DNA of 64,000 bases from Isoetes taiwanensis (taxonomy: Eukaryota > Streptophyta > Lycopodiopsida > Isoetales > Isoetaceae): assembly GCA_021234155.1 (NCBI GenBank), contig JAJEKV010000023.1, forward strand, positions 11,482,680 through 11,546,679, written 5' to 3'. The notes under the pieces are model-generated. The model saw nothing but the letters and a program-made list of their open reading frames with translations. It ran no database searches and was not told the origin of the DNA. Shown here in pieces: positions 43,151 through 55,259 of this stretch; the first letter of the stretch is position 1; each line of letters starts with the position of its first letter. The position numbers and the translations under genes are program-made.

Positions 43151-44560
43151 ATTTTTTATCTTAAATCTATGTTTTTTTTTATAATAACCCATTGAATTGT
43201 TTTAGGGATATGGTCTATGATTTCAAGAATTATATCTATATCAAATCCCCCTGGAACCCCCTGTTATTTTGCTACATATTCATTTAAATTATACATTATG
43301 TGGAAATATTTCAAAATTTCCACTGAAAAAGGGTAGGCTAGAGAGAAATAGACTAAAGTGCTTTCCCTTTAACGCATTCTGGATAGATGTAGGTGTTGCG
43401 TGTGACTTCAAGTTAAATGGAGTCAGATATTTTTGGGATGCACTTTGGTTGTTTTTTATCACGTTTACTGAAAAATTATGTCTTTCACTTCACGTCCTTC
43501 TATTTTATCGTAAATGAGAGTAAGATGGTCTAAGAAGTGGGGTTTTGCAGACGACAACTCCATAGTCACATTCTTGATTAAAAGAGGCAGCTCCACAATT
43601 AGGACATTTAGAATCAAGCCTAGGAAGCATGAAGTACCTGAGGCAATTCACTTAATTGGTAGGAGTGCTTTCTGACAATAAACATAGCAAAAATAGAAGG
43701 GAGAGATCGTTCTTTTAAATGGTGATATATGTGCTCCAACACACGACTATTTCCCTGACGCAGTGGATGCCAGGTACAGTCGTAATCTCCATCATGTATA
43801 AACTTGATGACAAAATGCATATAGTATGATGATGCATACCGGGAATACTCAAGGGGAGAAATATCAATAACTGCCAGAACCAGTGATTATAATTAAAGGC
43901 CACACTCATAGTTCACATTAAAGACATTGCCACAACGAAGCAAGTTCTCAATTTCCTGCAAGCCATTTGAATTGAGGTAAGCATTAACCAAAACAACCTA
44001 AAATGCTAAAAGGATAACATAAATACATCTAATGGAAATATGCGCCAAAGATATCCTTCCACCTCTTGCATTATGAGCCTAGCCCCGCCTCCTCTCGCAT
44101 TATCATTATTGTGGCGTGATGCTACTTTATTTATGTCAAATTCATCTGGACTCCAAACTGTCATCGGGCTATGATTTTTCTTCAAGGTAGAAAGGATACA
44201 TAATCAATGTCATTAAGACTTGGGCATCCGCTAGGTCAATCTCCTATTTTTTCTAAGTATTTCTATCTCCTTCTTAAGCCTACAATGAACCACGAGCTTA
44301 CTCAAAGGAAGAGAAAAATCCAATGGTTCGTGTATGATTCCATCACATTGCGATAATTAATATTTGGTATGATCAAGTTAACCACAATTTCACGAGCAAA
44401 CTTATAGTTCCCATTAAAGACATTGTCACAAAGAAGCAAGTTGACAATTTCCCGCAAGCCCCGGTTGAATTGAGGTAAGCATTAATCGAACAACCTAAAA
44501 TGCTAAAAGGATAACATAAATACATCTAATAGAAAGCATGTGCGGTATATTCTCATCCGA
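43151..44560. repeat. spacer containing a 140-base direct repeat
   Basis: The sequence from about 43893 to 44036 (CATTAAAGACATTG...AAGCAAGTT...AATTTCC...TTGAATTGAGGTAAGCATTAA, ending ATAAATACATCTAAT) recurs at about 44391-44535. The copies are 500 bases apart in the same orientation with roughly 10-15% difference. On the minus strand they could encode a short Leu/Asn-rich stretch, but I recognise no family. Confidence 0.6.
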
Positions 44561-44589
44561 CTCCAAACTATCGGCATTGCGAAGCCTAA

Positions 44590-45112
44590 GCTCTCAAAAG
44601 ATGATGTGACATGGAACACCATGATCAATTGCCTTTGTACTGAATGGCCAAGCTAAACGACTCTTTAACTCTTTCAACAAATGAATAATGCAGCGTAAGG
44701 GCAAACAAAATTACCTTTGTCGGTGTGCTTGATGCATGTGCGTGTCTTTCAAAGACTTGGGATTTGCGGAGCGTGCATCATTCCATAATTCAGAGGGAAT
44801 TTGAATCAGATGTTGTTGTGGGTACTGCTCTTATCAATATATATGGAAAATCTGGTAATTTAGAAGACGCTCATAAAGCTTTTAACAAAATTTGCAATAG
44901 GGATGTTGTTTCCTGGACTGCAATGATAGCATCCTATGCACATAATGGTCATGCTGAAGAGGTTCTAAATCTGTATGAACAAATGTGTATAGAAGAAGTA
45001 AAGCCAGATAGGGTTACATTTGTCCATGTCCTTTCTGTGTGAAGCCATTCAGGCCTGCAATTCGAGGGTCGTCATTATTTTGTTTCTCTGCCTGGCGATT
45101 ATAGAAAAGCAC
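44590..45112 (+). pseudogene. pentatricopeptide repeat (PPR) gene fragment
   Basis: PPR proteins bind organellar RNA in mitochondria or plastids. After an upstream part with stops (DDVTWNTMINC), the plus strand has an open run with the PPR signatures FVGVLDACACLSKT, VVVGTALINIYGKSGNLEDA, NRDVVSWTAMIASYAHNGHA, EVLNLYEQM and VKPDRVTFVHVLSV, which is the P-L-S arrangement of plant PLS-class proteins with 31-36 residue repeats. A TGA at 45040 replaces the usual Cys, after which SHSGLQFEGRHYFVSL still reads as the next repeat. Similarity stops near 45112. The gene lacks its start and its C-terminal E/DYW region, so it is a broken fragment. Confidence 0.88.
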
Positions 45113-45655
45113 CTACAAACACATCGGTCTGGATCCCAGTATCAATGAGACATTGACGGATCATTTTACCCGTTTCCAGTGTTTGAGGACCAATACAGGT
45201 AGACAAAATTATAGAAAATGCGCAGTTATCTGGTTTAAATCCTTCGCACTGCATCTTACGAAAGTCACGAGCTCGTTTGGCCTGCCCATGCTGGACATAA
45301 GCTGTCATAACTGCATTCCAGGAACATACATTGGGCTTGGGTATTTTCTCGAACACTGCAATGGCTTCATCTAAGCTACCACATTTGCCATAAATATCAA
45401 CCAACAAATTCCCCAGCAAAGTATTCCTCCTAAACCTACCCTTGTCTATAAGGCGATGCACTGTCTCAGATAATGCTTTTAGATTGCCACTGGTCCCCAA
45501 ACAAACAGCATAAGTAGCACAATCTGTTGTGCCCTTCTTCTTCAAACCAATCCGGTCTATAAGAAGATCCATGTTCTGGTCCATAACAGAAATTCCTTGC
45601 TGGAGGAAAAAGGCAAAAGTCAAATGTGAAGAAAAGGCAAGGCGAGGCGAGGATG
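45099..45655 (-). pseudogene. PPR gene fragment, opposite orientation
   Basis: It begins after an acceptor-like TTTTTCCTCCAG at about 45607 and reads GISVMDQNMDLLIDRIGLKK, TTDCATYAVCLGTSGNLKAL, NTLLGNLLVDIYGKCGSLDE, PNVCSWNAVMTAYVQHGQAK, FKPDNCAFSIILSTC and GIQTDVFVGAFL, then a stop at 45099. These are PLS-type repeats, again without an E/DYW tail. The break falls in the middle of a repeat (VFVG normally continues with NALVDMY). An upstream exon-like piece with a donor (ATCGATTTCAAG then GTAAAG) lies at about 45750-45838. Its 3' break meets the 3' break of the plus-strand PPR fragment almost base to base, so the two were joined by one rearrangement or a deletion. Confidence 0.88.
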
Positions 45656-45941
45656 GCTATGGCGTCGAAAAACTCCCCGCCCGGTGCTCCGGTAAAAAAC
45701 CCTAAAGAAAGATAAAACTCTAAAGAAAGATAACGGATCAAATATTTCTTTACCTTGAAATCGATGGCGTTGTTTGCACAAAAGATGGCAATGTAGCTAG
45801 AATATATATCATCATTCAATTTCTTCACCGCAAATCCCACGAGAATGACATGCTAGGATGGATTAATAAAGAAATGAGAGTATATTGACATTAAACTCAA
45901 ATTTTTCTCCATTTGTCAACAAGATAATAACATATAAGCAC

Positions 45942-46228
45942 TTTTTTAGCCATGAAATTGATAATGCTTCAAATTTATTTAAAAAGGTGAATCAAACACA
46001 CAACTTGGAGGGAGCTTTTGGAAATAAAAATTGAAACTCATAACGTGGAAGGAGCTTTCGAGAAGGCAAAATGCCATAGCATGTACTTTTTAGCCATCAA
46101 ACTGATAATGCTTCAGATTTATTTAAAAAGGTGAATCAAACACACAACTTGGAGGGAGCTTTTGGAAATAAAAATTGAAACTCATAACCTGGAAGGAGCT
46201 TTCGAGAAGGCAAAATGCCATAGCATGT
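45942..46228 (+). repeat. tandem duplication of about 143 bases
   Basis: Two adjacent copies from CTTTTTTAGCCAT... to ...AAAATGCCATAGCATGTA differ at only a few positions. This is a recent duplication in non-coding DNA. Confidence 0.9.
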
Positions 46229-49066
46229 AGATGTGACTAAAATACCCACTGTGAGCCTTGACATTCATTTGATCATATATGCCTGATGCACTTGAGCTTC
46301 TTTCTATGTTGCCTAAAGTCACAGGCATGCATATAGACTGTAAGGAATTCATTCCACAAAATCAAATGGCAGAAGATGAGAAACATGCATTCAAAACTCT
46401 ATAAATACAAGGAAAGACGGTGTAGGATAACTTAATGAGTGATACTTGAAGTCATGATTACTGCAATCTGATCTAAGAATGTCGTTTTAAAGCACAAATG
46501 TAAATAAGTCCAGCAAATCTTACCAGAGCGAAACATATGAGAAGAATGGTGTAGAAAACCCGCTTTCACCGTGAGGAGAAACAATGTTTCAAGCGGCCTC
46601 CGCCATAGTGAAGCAAGTGGTTATATGACCTAGGATGTTCAACACATTGGATCGGATTTTTGGCGATGTCTCTTTTATGAGTAAATACCATAAAAACACA
46701 GACGGGATCAAGCTATGGCGGTAAAGCTCATCGCTTTGAAAGTTCCGGACATCCCGCGGAAAAAAATGCCTCTTCAAAATCCGCATATGCCTCTTCAAAA
46801 ACCATCTAGAGCACTCATTATGCCAATTAAAAGAAGGCATAAGCCCGATTCAACCAAGAGCTTACAATAAAATGGGTCTTCTGCAAACACAAGCTTGCCG
46901 TACCGTAAACCTCCTAAAGAATTTTTCAAATGGCATGGAATAGCCCTAATCAAGACCTTGCCATTTTGCCTCTTCTTAGTGAAGAAAGAATCAACCCTGT
47001 CTTTTCTCATAAAGAAATCCAATGATCTTGCTACACAACAAAATATATTTCGTCCAGCTACAAAATGCTCCAAAATCTTGCTTGTTTCGGGTGTTTTTTC
47101 CTTCAAGACTTATCTCGCTGAAACCTCTCTAAAAGATTCAAAATAGTCTCGCCCAAATTATTGTTTGCTATTTGTTAAACTTGTCTTTGGTGGAAAGCAC
47201 TTCCATAACCACACATAACTTCATGCTATTCCGGCATTCAAAAATATGACCCATCTCTGTGCGGCAACTTCTGATGCTTGACAACATATTTAAAAAAACA
47301 TTCAATCCGGTAGCTTAAGGAGCAATGGATTTTTAAAAAAACATTCAATCAGGTAGCCCGGGCGATTACCTACGATCTTGCTATCATAAGCAGGGCGATT
47401 GATGTCCGAGGCGTGAGCCTCATCTGTAGATTTGGTTCGACAGGGCAGTTTTGGCATGCATTAACCTAATACAAAATAATAACTAATTATTTAACGGCTT
47501 AAAATGAAAGTTTTCACACAGCAAAATCAACGGCCGAGATGCTATGCACAAACTACATTTTGCTTTTATTACTATATATAGATGCTTCAAATATATATGT
47601 AACAGCGTGCCCATTATAGTGAAATGTGGCCTACACAAGGTAAAAGCCCACAAATACCTAACATAAAATGGGCTTTTATGCCCATGTGGATTTAAAATTT
47701 CATAGTTAATTTCAATAAAAGTCCTTACTCATCAGAACTGGAAGCAGATTTAAGCTCCCCGGAGCCCTTCATCTGGACCTGGTTTCTCCTTCTAGGTTTG
47801 TTCCCTTTTTCCTGAGTGGCGTTTAATCTCATTTGATTAGTTTGCATTTTACTGTGATCCATGGCAATGAATAAGATTTCTTCTTATTCTCTGAGTGCGC
47901 AACTATTCTGTTAATGGCCTCTATGGTGATAAGTTGGAGTTCACAGATTTGCAACATATCCTGTATGGTATTTCAGAAAATGTCCAAATGGAACCAATAC
48001 ATCAAAGAAGTACGTCGATATTCAGTGTAACCATAGTGTTAGAAGCTCATGCACTATTCAAGGTTTCTGCATCCTACAGGATTATGATTTATATCCGATG
48101 CAAATTCGTAGATGCTAAAACTATATCTGAACATGTGCCTGCTGTGGTGCTTGGGAGGTTCTGGAACCCCCTTCCCATTTGTGGCAAGTGTTTATTTGGA
48201 TGTTCTTCATAATCAGTAATTATGAAGCTATGCAACTTAATCTAGCACATAGCTTAGTCTTGTCCAAACATCTGGTCAACCTATTCCAAACTGAGATGTA
48301 TAATGTCCATTGCATTTATGGCCTGACGACAAGATATGACTGGGTTAATGGAGGGCATTTATAAATGAAAATGATGAAACAACATCGAGTGCTACACTGT
48401 TAGTTACGTCCTTGAACATGAAAAATGTGTATTTTTTTGGATACTGTTAATAATCTAAAATACAGAAATACAGAACTGAATGTATTGATCAGAGGAAAAC
48501 CGGTTGGACAGACCCCAACCGTAGCCATGAATATATAGCATATATATGAAGGGATGTGCCTCTCTGGGTGGATCGATCCAGCCCAAGAGGCATCTCTAAC
48601 TGCTGGTGACTCTTGATCAGAGCCCTCCAGATGTATGGTGAGGATCAGGATCATCTCACCTCAACAGATACCTCACTGTTCAGCCCTGATATTTACTGAT
48701 ATGCTGAGTGAAGCCATGAATCAGAAGAAGCAAAATGGCACAGGAAGGATGGAAATGCGAATGAGGTTAGCTCTGTTAGATCTCCTTTGTCCAGATCTGA
48801 CAATGTTGAGCAATGGAATCGGCCGTGACAATGGAAAGCAATGGTTCTGGTAGCTGAATCCTTTGGTCCAGGAAGGTTGGATGTTAGACATTCTAAGAGG
48901 AGGGTGCAAAATATCACTTTAGAGCTTTATATTCTGATGGGCTTAACATCAACTATAAAATATCTTGTGGCATTTAGAGGTGTTAATCAAAAAAGCTAGG
49001 GATATTTATATTAATAAAGAATTTGTCTGTTCTTGGTTGCAGGTGGGTACATGAGTAAGAATTCCT
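46229..49066. other. spacer, no gene assigned
   Basis: Open stretches on the minus strand at 46589-47106 and on the plus strand at 47895-48212 have protein-like composition but no recognised motif. A duplicated phrase (TTTAAAAAAACATTCAATCNGGTAGC) is at about 47287-47358. The last 30 bases before 49041 resemble a splice acceptor (GTTCTTGGTTGCAG), which may belong to the next feature. Confidence 0.35.
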
Positions 49067-49942
49067 TACACGATGGCTTGCGCTGGCGTGTTTCTCATAC
49101 TGTGTACAGCAAGTACGAACATATGATTATCAGCATTATCTTTGCTTTTGCTTAATTTGCCAACTGAGCTACGGCCTGCAGCCTTTGCACTCAGAGCTTT
49201 TAATGTGGAGACTGCAAAAGTGAGAGAGAGAGTGCAAGGGACATAAATTTACGAAAATGAGGCTTGTGTGGTGGCGAGATGCCATTGATGGTATGTATAA
49301 AAATAACATTCATGATCATCCTGTTTTGAAGGCGCTTGGGTCAGTTACTTCTCAGCATAGGCTTAGTAAACACTGGTTCTCAAGAATTATCAGTGCAAGG
49401 ATGGCAGACGTTGAGATGTCGACCTCCCGAAGGATATTACTGAGCTTGAAAATTATGCTGAGAGCACAGCATCAATGTTGCTTTATCTTACATTAGAAGC
49501 TGCGGGCATACGCAACACTAGTGCAGATCATGCAGCTTCACATATTGGTAAGGCAGACGGTTTAACATTGTTGCTTCAATCAACTTCATTTCATAGTTCA
49601 CACCGGATGTCTTATATTCCTTTAGAAGTTGCAGCCAGGCATGGCATATCACAAGAGGACATTTACAGGGGTAAACAGATTGAGAAGCTACAGAATGCAG
49701 TCTATGAAATAGCTGCAGTCGCTAACACTCATCTAGAAACGGCACGCCAGTTGAGAACTGCAGTACCACCCACAGCCCTACCAATTCTGCTTCCAGCTGT
49801 ACCAACGGGAGTGCTATTAAGCACATTGCAACATACAAGATTCAATCCATTTGATCCAAAAGTAAACAGAGGTGTTTGTGGAGTGTCACCTTTATGGATG
49901 CAATTGAAACTTAAATGGCATGCCATAAGGGGCACATACTGA
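49067..49942 (+). pseudogene. NDUFAF6-like (squalene/phytoene synthase fold) retrocopy
   Basis: NDUFAF6 proteins help assemble mitochondrial complex I and share the isoprenoid synthase fold. The plus strand reads CVQQVRTYDYQHYLC, then after a small insertion LPTELRPAAFALRAFNVETA, a stop at 49245, then MRLVWWRDAIDGMYKNN, HPVLKALGSVTSQHRLSKHW, a two-base shift near 49419, DLPKDITELENYAESTASML, LYLTLEAAGIRNTSADHAAS, SYIPLEVAARHGISQEDIYR, LPAVPTGVLLSTL and SPLWMQLKLKWHAIRGTY, then TGA. That spans nearly the whole conserved domain to the natural C-terminus without introns. The plant homologue has several exons as I recall, so this looks like a processed copy. Three frame lesions make it non-functional. 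Confidence 0.85.
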
Positions 49943-50536
49943 GTGCCCTCTTAAATGTTTTTCTTGAATGCCACAAAATAAGCTGCAATGGAGTCATGTC
50001 CAAATTTTTTACGTCATTCTCTTAAATATCAGAATTCTGCTTTGATAATATTTGCCAATCTTTAGCCACAACTATTTCCGTAGTAATCCATGAAAAAAAG
50101 AGAATGTTGCCTAGATCCATTCATATGAATCTGGTATGTCTTTAAGGAGGCATGTAGCAAAAAGGACCAATTATTTGCTGACTAGATTGAGCAAGTCCAA
50201 AAATACCTAGTTTTTGCACAGATGACTGTTTGATAGAGGGAATGTGATATGAAATACAATTAACATTTTTAAAGGACCTCATGTGTACAATCTTTAAAAT
50301 AAATCAGCAGTTATGACAAACTCCAAAGTGACTAACATTGAAATCCTGCATAAGATCAAGCATTGGGCGAATTGTTAGGTCTATGTTCCAGTAATGCATG
50401 AAGGGCCGGAACTTGCTGTATCAACAACTCAAAAGTTCTTGAAGAAGGTAAGAAAATACACAATCTCATCCTCAAAAGTCATGATGAGATGTAGCAACTG
50501 GATGTCATAGTATTTCTAGAGACATGGGAATATGAG
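49943..50536. other. spacer, no gene seen
   Basis: AT-rich, with no recognised feature. No poly(A) run directly follows the NDUFAF6 copy. Confidence 0.4.
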
Positions 50537-51334
50537 ATGTTCAAGTTAGGTGAGATTGCAGCCTGTGCACAGCATGGTAAGTTGGAACATTTTTGGAATG
50601 CCACTATTGCAGCCTGTGCACAGCATGGTAAGTTGGAACGAACACTTCAAGTTTTAAACATATGCAGTGCCAAGGTTTTAGGCCAGATGAGGCCACCTTT
50701 GCAAGCCTTCTTACAGCATGTTCTATTCATGCATCTTTACATAATGCCAGATGCATGCATGCTATTGTCTTAAATTATGGATTTAAATCATATGTAACAA
50801 TTCAGAATGCTGTTATCAATGTGTATGCCGAATGTGGGAGCCTAAAAAGAGGCCCAAACAGTTTTAATACTATGTCAGAAAGGGATGTGGTCTCCATTAT
50901 CATGGCATTTTTAAACATGTATGTGGATGGGAAGCAATTCAAAGTTTGCACCAATATCAGGGTGAAGGGGTGTTGCCTGATAGGATCACCTTTTCTTTCT
51001 GCATGTAGTCATGCTGGAATGATGGGATCAGATTTAGTACTAATGTTACACCATTCTGCTTGTATTGTCAACCTTCTTCGAGCTGGATTTTTGAGGCCAT
51101 AGTCAATAGCTTTGCGATTCCAGGGCAGGCTGCCCCATGGACTATGCTTCTTGCAGAACTGATGCTTATGTTAGAAACGTTTCCGTTGAGGATGTTTACA
51201 ATTTCAGTTATGAGAAAAGTAGTTTCAAGAATCTTACAACAGCCCAATTTCTATGTGAATGTTCCAATTCACCTTCAACTAATCTGAATGCCATAAAAGG
51301 TGGTGAATTAACCTATAAGGCAGACGGTGATTAA
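50537..51334 (+). pseudogene. PPR gene fragment with remains of an E-type C-terminus
   Basis: Plus-strand PPR motifs: WNATIAACAQHGKLERTLQV, MQCQGFRPDEATFASLLTAC, VTIQNAVINVYAECGSLKRG, MSERDVVSIIMAF and FLSACSHAGMM. It then jumps to a damaged tail with ACIVNLLRAGFL, AAPWTMLLA and, in another frame, CRTDAYVRNVSVED. In intact proteins the order CIVDLLGRAG ... PW..LL..CR..GN marks the last PPR repeats and the E motif. At least three frame changes are needed. A 47-base stretch (GATTGCAGCCTGTGCACAGCATGGTAAGTTGG) is duplicated at 50552-50637, which repeats the first motif. No DYW domain. Inactive. Confidence 0.85.
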
Positions 51335-51521
51335 TGTCGTAGTTTTGTACTGCTCATCATTCAACCAGCATTATTTGCATCTCTTTTCTAATTTGACACA
51401 TAAGATACTGGTTGAATGATGTTCAAGCTGTTCTTCAGTGAACAACCTCTCGAAGATGGAAAGCACGTGATGAAGGGATAGGATTTAGAAGCCATGCAAC
51501 ATATGAGAATACATACCAAGC

Positions 51522-51645
51522 AAGGCATTGGGTAGGTTGGTAGGCAGATCCCAATTGTTGTCAAAAATACAGAACCTAGCTCCTTCAGGTGACAAGTCTG
51601 CAATCTGTGTTTTGCACAAGTATCTGGTTGTAATGGTTGTAAGCA
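51522..51645 (-). CDS. exon-like segment, gene unknown
   Basis: On the minus strand a good acceptor (TTGTCTCTTATAG) is followed by an open frame LLTTITTRYLCKTQIADLSP and EGARFCIFDNNWDLPTNLPN ending in ALL, then a consensus donor GTATGT. Balanced composition and correct splice signals at both ends suggest an exon of about 124 bases. I recognise no family and found no neighbouring exon. Confidence 0.3.
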
Positions 51646-52739
51646 GCTCTATAAGAGACAAATGCATCAACTATTAGGCTCATATTATTGCATATAAAAA
51701 ATTGCTAGAATCTATATAAGAGCCTAATGCATTCCGGCTGCCATCAAAATTGTCTCTACTAACTTGTTTATGTACTTATTATTATTTTTGCAATCTCTAC
51801 ATGCCATACAACTTTCATCCGAGATAATATTAACTCTAGAATTAGATACATCGACCTGTTTCTATACAACCATATAATCTAGATTGTGATGTGCCCGAGA
51901 GTATTGACAAATCTGTTATTGCACGCTAAAAATTGCTCTAGAGAACGATTGTTACCAATGTTGAAACCTTTGGGCCTAAGACAAGATCTAAGCCGATCCG
52001 AACTCATTAAGAGTTGGGCGTGAAATAATATATTGGATGGTCTCTCGTGGCATTGGAACATACACTACTTAATGGTTTCAATACGAGTAGAAGCCGTTCC
52101 TATGTTCAACATTTTGGCTAGAGGCTATGCCATTGTGAAGTATTCTCCGTAGATGAATCTTAATCTTAATCTGGTGAGCATATGAAGTTCGGATGCTTTT
52201 GAGTCGATTAATGAGTTGATTATTTAAAGTCTGCAATCTTTGAACATGAGTGATAGGTTTCTTAAGTGCAATGACCAAATAGGCTTTTTGACAATGTATC
52301 TGTCCATAACCTTTTAGAGTCCAATAAGGATTGCTATTATCAAGACATTCGCAGATAGGGCTAAGCCGGGTTCATGATGGTGTTATAGATCTTTTGCTAG
52401 GTACAGAACCATTAAGATTTTTTTATCTCCTCTCGGATCTTCCATCTCGACCACGCCACAAATCTTTAATCTTAGAGAGGTCTCAAGATTCCTCCATTTT
52501 TCCCAAGAGTCTAGGGTGTTGAAGGGCACGAACTTGGTTTCCCTCATATGCAAAAAGATCACACAAAAGAAGGAAATATTATTACATTTCACATCAATTC
52601 ATGTCGATTGACTTATGCTCATAGTTTGGGGAGATGACATTCTAGACTTTTATGAGGCTCCTAATGATTGGCAAGGTGTTGGCTTGCTGGGTTGAATTGA
52701 GTGTATGCCGAACCTGGGAGTCATGCTTAATTCATTCTA
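51646..52739. other. spacer, no gene assigned
   Basis: AT-rich. The part at 52383-52592 has a minus-strand open frame that may continue the 3' region of the LINE fragment at 52740-53175, but the motif match is weak. Confidence 0.35.
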
Positions 52740-53175
52740 ATAAAGGGTTTACTTACTTGAATCCAATATCTTATTAATTTCAACGCTAGGGAGTGGGATC
52801 CATGGATGGTTTTTCAAATATATTTGGCCCCCAAGGCTTGAGCTTACAAAAATAGGTCTTTGCAGCCAAGATCTCTTTTTACCTTGGTTAGATGATTTCA
52901 GACCAATTAACCCAATGCATTTCTTCCCAAATGTAGTTCCTAATGATATTTTCCAACTGCTTATAAGATTTTCATCAGTTATGAGGGCTGATGCGAAGTA
53001 CACATGTGTACTTGTTAAAATGGAACTAGCAAGGATAATTCTACCAGCAAAGCTCATGGAGTTTTTTCAGACATCCAATCTTTCTCTTGATTCTGTTGAT
53101 TATTAGGTTTCACACCTGTTTAGCACTCAACTTAATGGCCAAAGGTAGCCCCAATAAATTAATGGCCAGTTAGCG
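52740..53175 (-). mobile_element. LINE fragment: C-terminal RT region (L1-like)
   Basis: Minus strand: LLGLPLAIKLSAKQV, NLIINRIKRKIGCLKKLH and, one frame over, MSFAGRIILASSILTSTHVY followed by FAS. This is the conserved stretch after the RT palm of plant L1 elements (Y-L-G-x-P-L...K...W..(I/L)..(R/K)I..(K/R)L..W....LS.AGR..L(I/A).SVL.S...Y). A stop (V-stop-N) and a frameshift are present, so it is inactive. It begins at about 53175, head to head with the plus-strand fragment that follows. Confidence 0.75.
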
Positions 53176-53178
53176 TTT

Positions 53179-53989
53179 ATGATCTTGGCGCTAAAAAGTA
53201 TTGATGCTAATAGAGTAGAAGCAAAAAAAGGGTGCCCTTTTGGGCCTTTGTTTTTTGCACTAAAATATACAATACGTACAGATGGGTGGCACCTACATGT
53301 TCCACAGCCCACTTTGTGTCGTACATGGCGATGGCTTTGGGATAGGTTGCTCCACCCTAAAGTCTCTGTCTTTGTGGTGGCAAAAGTTATCCACAAGGTG
53401 CTGCGGTTAATGCCTTCGACATGGCTATGATCCGTGCATATCTGCGGTATGCCGCTCTTGCGCCTCTCGGGCGTTGAGACTCTTGAGCATTGTCTCTTTG
53501 ATTGTCGGGTTCAACGGCGTGGTCCTGGCTACAAAGGTTTGTTTAACGGTACATTGGAATTTTTAGTGACATCCTTTTGGCGTCCTATCCCAATGCATGG
53601 CCTCGGCTAAACAGCGGGCATTTCATCTTGGTTCGGTTGGCTCCTATGGTCGATATGGGGCGTCGCGGGGACCACATCTTTTCAAGGCATTTATTCATCC
53701 GCACACAAGTGTTATTACGATTGGCCTTTACAAAGGCCCGAAAAAGATATTGACTGACCTACGAGTTGTTCTTCCCTTGACTTGACTGGTGGAACGCGTG
53801 CGGATTGATATCTTGGTTGATTCTTATCATTAGTCTCCTATTCTCGAGTAAGTACATTGTGCTCCGGCTTCCGTGCTCTGTTTGGCATCTCACATTGTGC
53901 TTACACGTTAGATGAGACATGTAAATTTTTGTACTTTTTCTCACATTAATAAACTTTTTGGCTTTTAGTCCTTCAAAAAAAAAAAAACA
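53179..53989 (+). mobile_element. LINE fragment: zinc-binding RT tail (zf-RVT) and poly(A)
   Basis: Plus strand: WRWLWDRLLHPKVSVFVVAK, a stop, then ICGMPLLRLSGVETLEHCLF and DCRVQRRGP. The pattern W..LW....PKV..F.W followed by C..C...(V/E)ET..H.LF.C is the zf-RVT domain at the C-terminus of plant L1 ORF2. A 3' region of about 400 bases follows and ends in an A-run at 53976-53988, as expected for an L1-type poly(A) tail. Only the 3' end is present, which is the usual 5' truncation. Confidence 0.75.
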
Positions 53990-54085
53990 ATACAATAATG
54001 TAGTTTAGAATTCAAATTTTGTATATTTATTTCTCGCCATAATTATACAACCCCAAAAGTTACGTTCGGCTTAGGGGAAAATTTT

Positions 54086-55170
54086 TTAACTTTCTTGATT
54101 TGGTGGAGAATTTTTTTTTTTTTGCTTCATGCTTGAAGGTCCTCTTCTTTGAGTTTCAGGTGGTTTTATTGGGCATTGATCAAAGAATATGGGAAAAATC
54201 AAAAGTTTTCGGCTCTCTGCTTTTGAAAAATCTTCAGAATGGGTGGAAAAATTTTCATCCCCACCATCCATCATCATTGCAAAGAGGAAATTGTCATCAC
54301 CACCATTTGCAAAAATCAAAAGGAGATTGGCATCCCCACCTGCTACAAAATCCAAGCGTATGAAGGTTTATGATGAACCTGAAGAGATCAGGGCAGATTA
54401 TGTGAGGGGAAAACAGGCCGAACTGTTCTGCAAAAGATTTGGATAAGATTATGGAAGAAATTTGGAGAAAAGTAGAGAAGCCAAGAAGGCTATCTAGAGT
54501 ATCTTCTTGACCAAAATTTAAGTCCAAGTTTATGGATTTGTATGGGTCAGTGTTTGATAGGAAAACAATGAACAATTACATCATTCCAGATTATTTTGTT
54601 AAAGCTTTTGTTTTACACAAGGCTAGGAAGAAGATGGACTGGAAGGGCTTGAGAAACCTTGCCAAAGAGTTTTCGAAGAAGGATTGAGGGTTTAATGAGA
54701 ATTTAGTGACCACAAGATCTTCCAATATTCGAGATATGATAAATGCAGCTTTGCCATATGGAAAGGACCAACTGCAAAGGATGAGAGATACAGGTCACTG
54801 TATATCAAGGAAGAAAAGTGAAGTGCAGAAAATGCTTTTAGAACATGAGCAAAAAAGACTCACATCCAAGAAAGAAGTCATGTGATGGGATGTAACAAAA
54901 GAAATATTACAAGAACAAGTGCAATCTTTGGAGAAAAAATTGGAGGTCTGTTCTTACGAAATTTCTAAGATAAGGGTTGAGCAAGCTTTAGGAAAAGAGC
55001 TCTTCAAATGATTTGAAAATTTGGGAGGACAAATTTGAATCTTGTATTGCTGATAAGAAATCTCACAACGGAGACTATTAAGTAATATGGAAATTAAATT
55101 AAGTCTAGCCGAAGAGAGGTTGAAAAGATTTCATCGTAAATCCATGAATTGCATTTATGGCAGCAAACGG
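54086..55170 (+). pseudogene. unassigned coiled-coil protein relic
   Basis: A plus-strand series of open pieces in nearly one frame: a Ser/Pro/Lys-rich start (IIAKRKLSSPPFAKIKRR), YDEPEEIRADYVRGKQAELF, MDLYGSVFDRKTMNNYIIPD, YFVKAFVLHKARKKMDWKGL, SSNIRDMINAALPYGKDQLQ, and long Glu/Lys/Leu coiled-coil runs (QVQSLEKKLEVCSYEISKIR). Five or so stops interrupt it. The order of basic disordered start, globular part and coiled coil is clear, but I recognise no family. It may be the first half of the coding relic that continues at 55260, either from a mobile element or a plant-specific gene. Confidence 0.4.
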
Positions 55171-55259
55171 TGATGAAAAGAGTGGATGAATTATTGCAAT
55201 TTATGGAATCTCATTCATCTCTATATCTTGTCACATGTTCATAAGCATAATATTACTGC

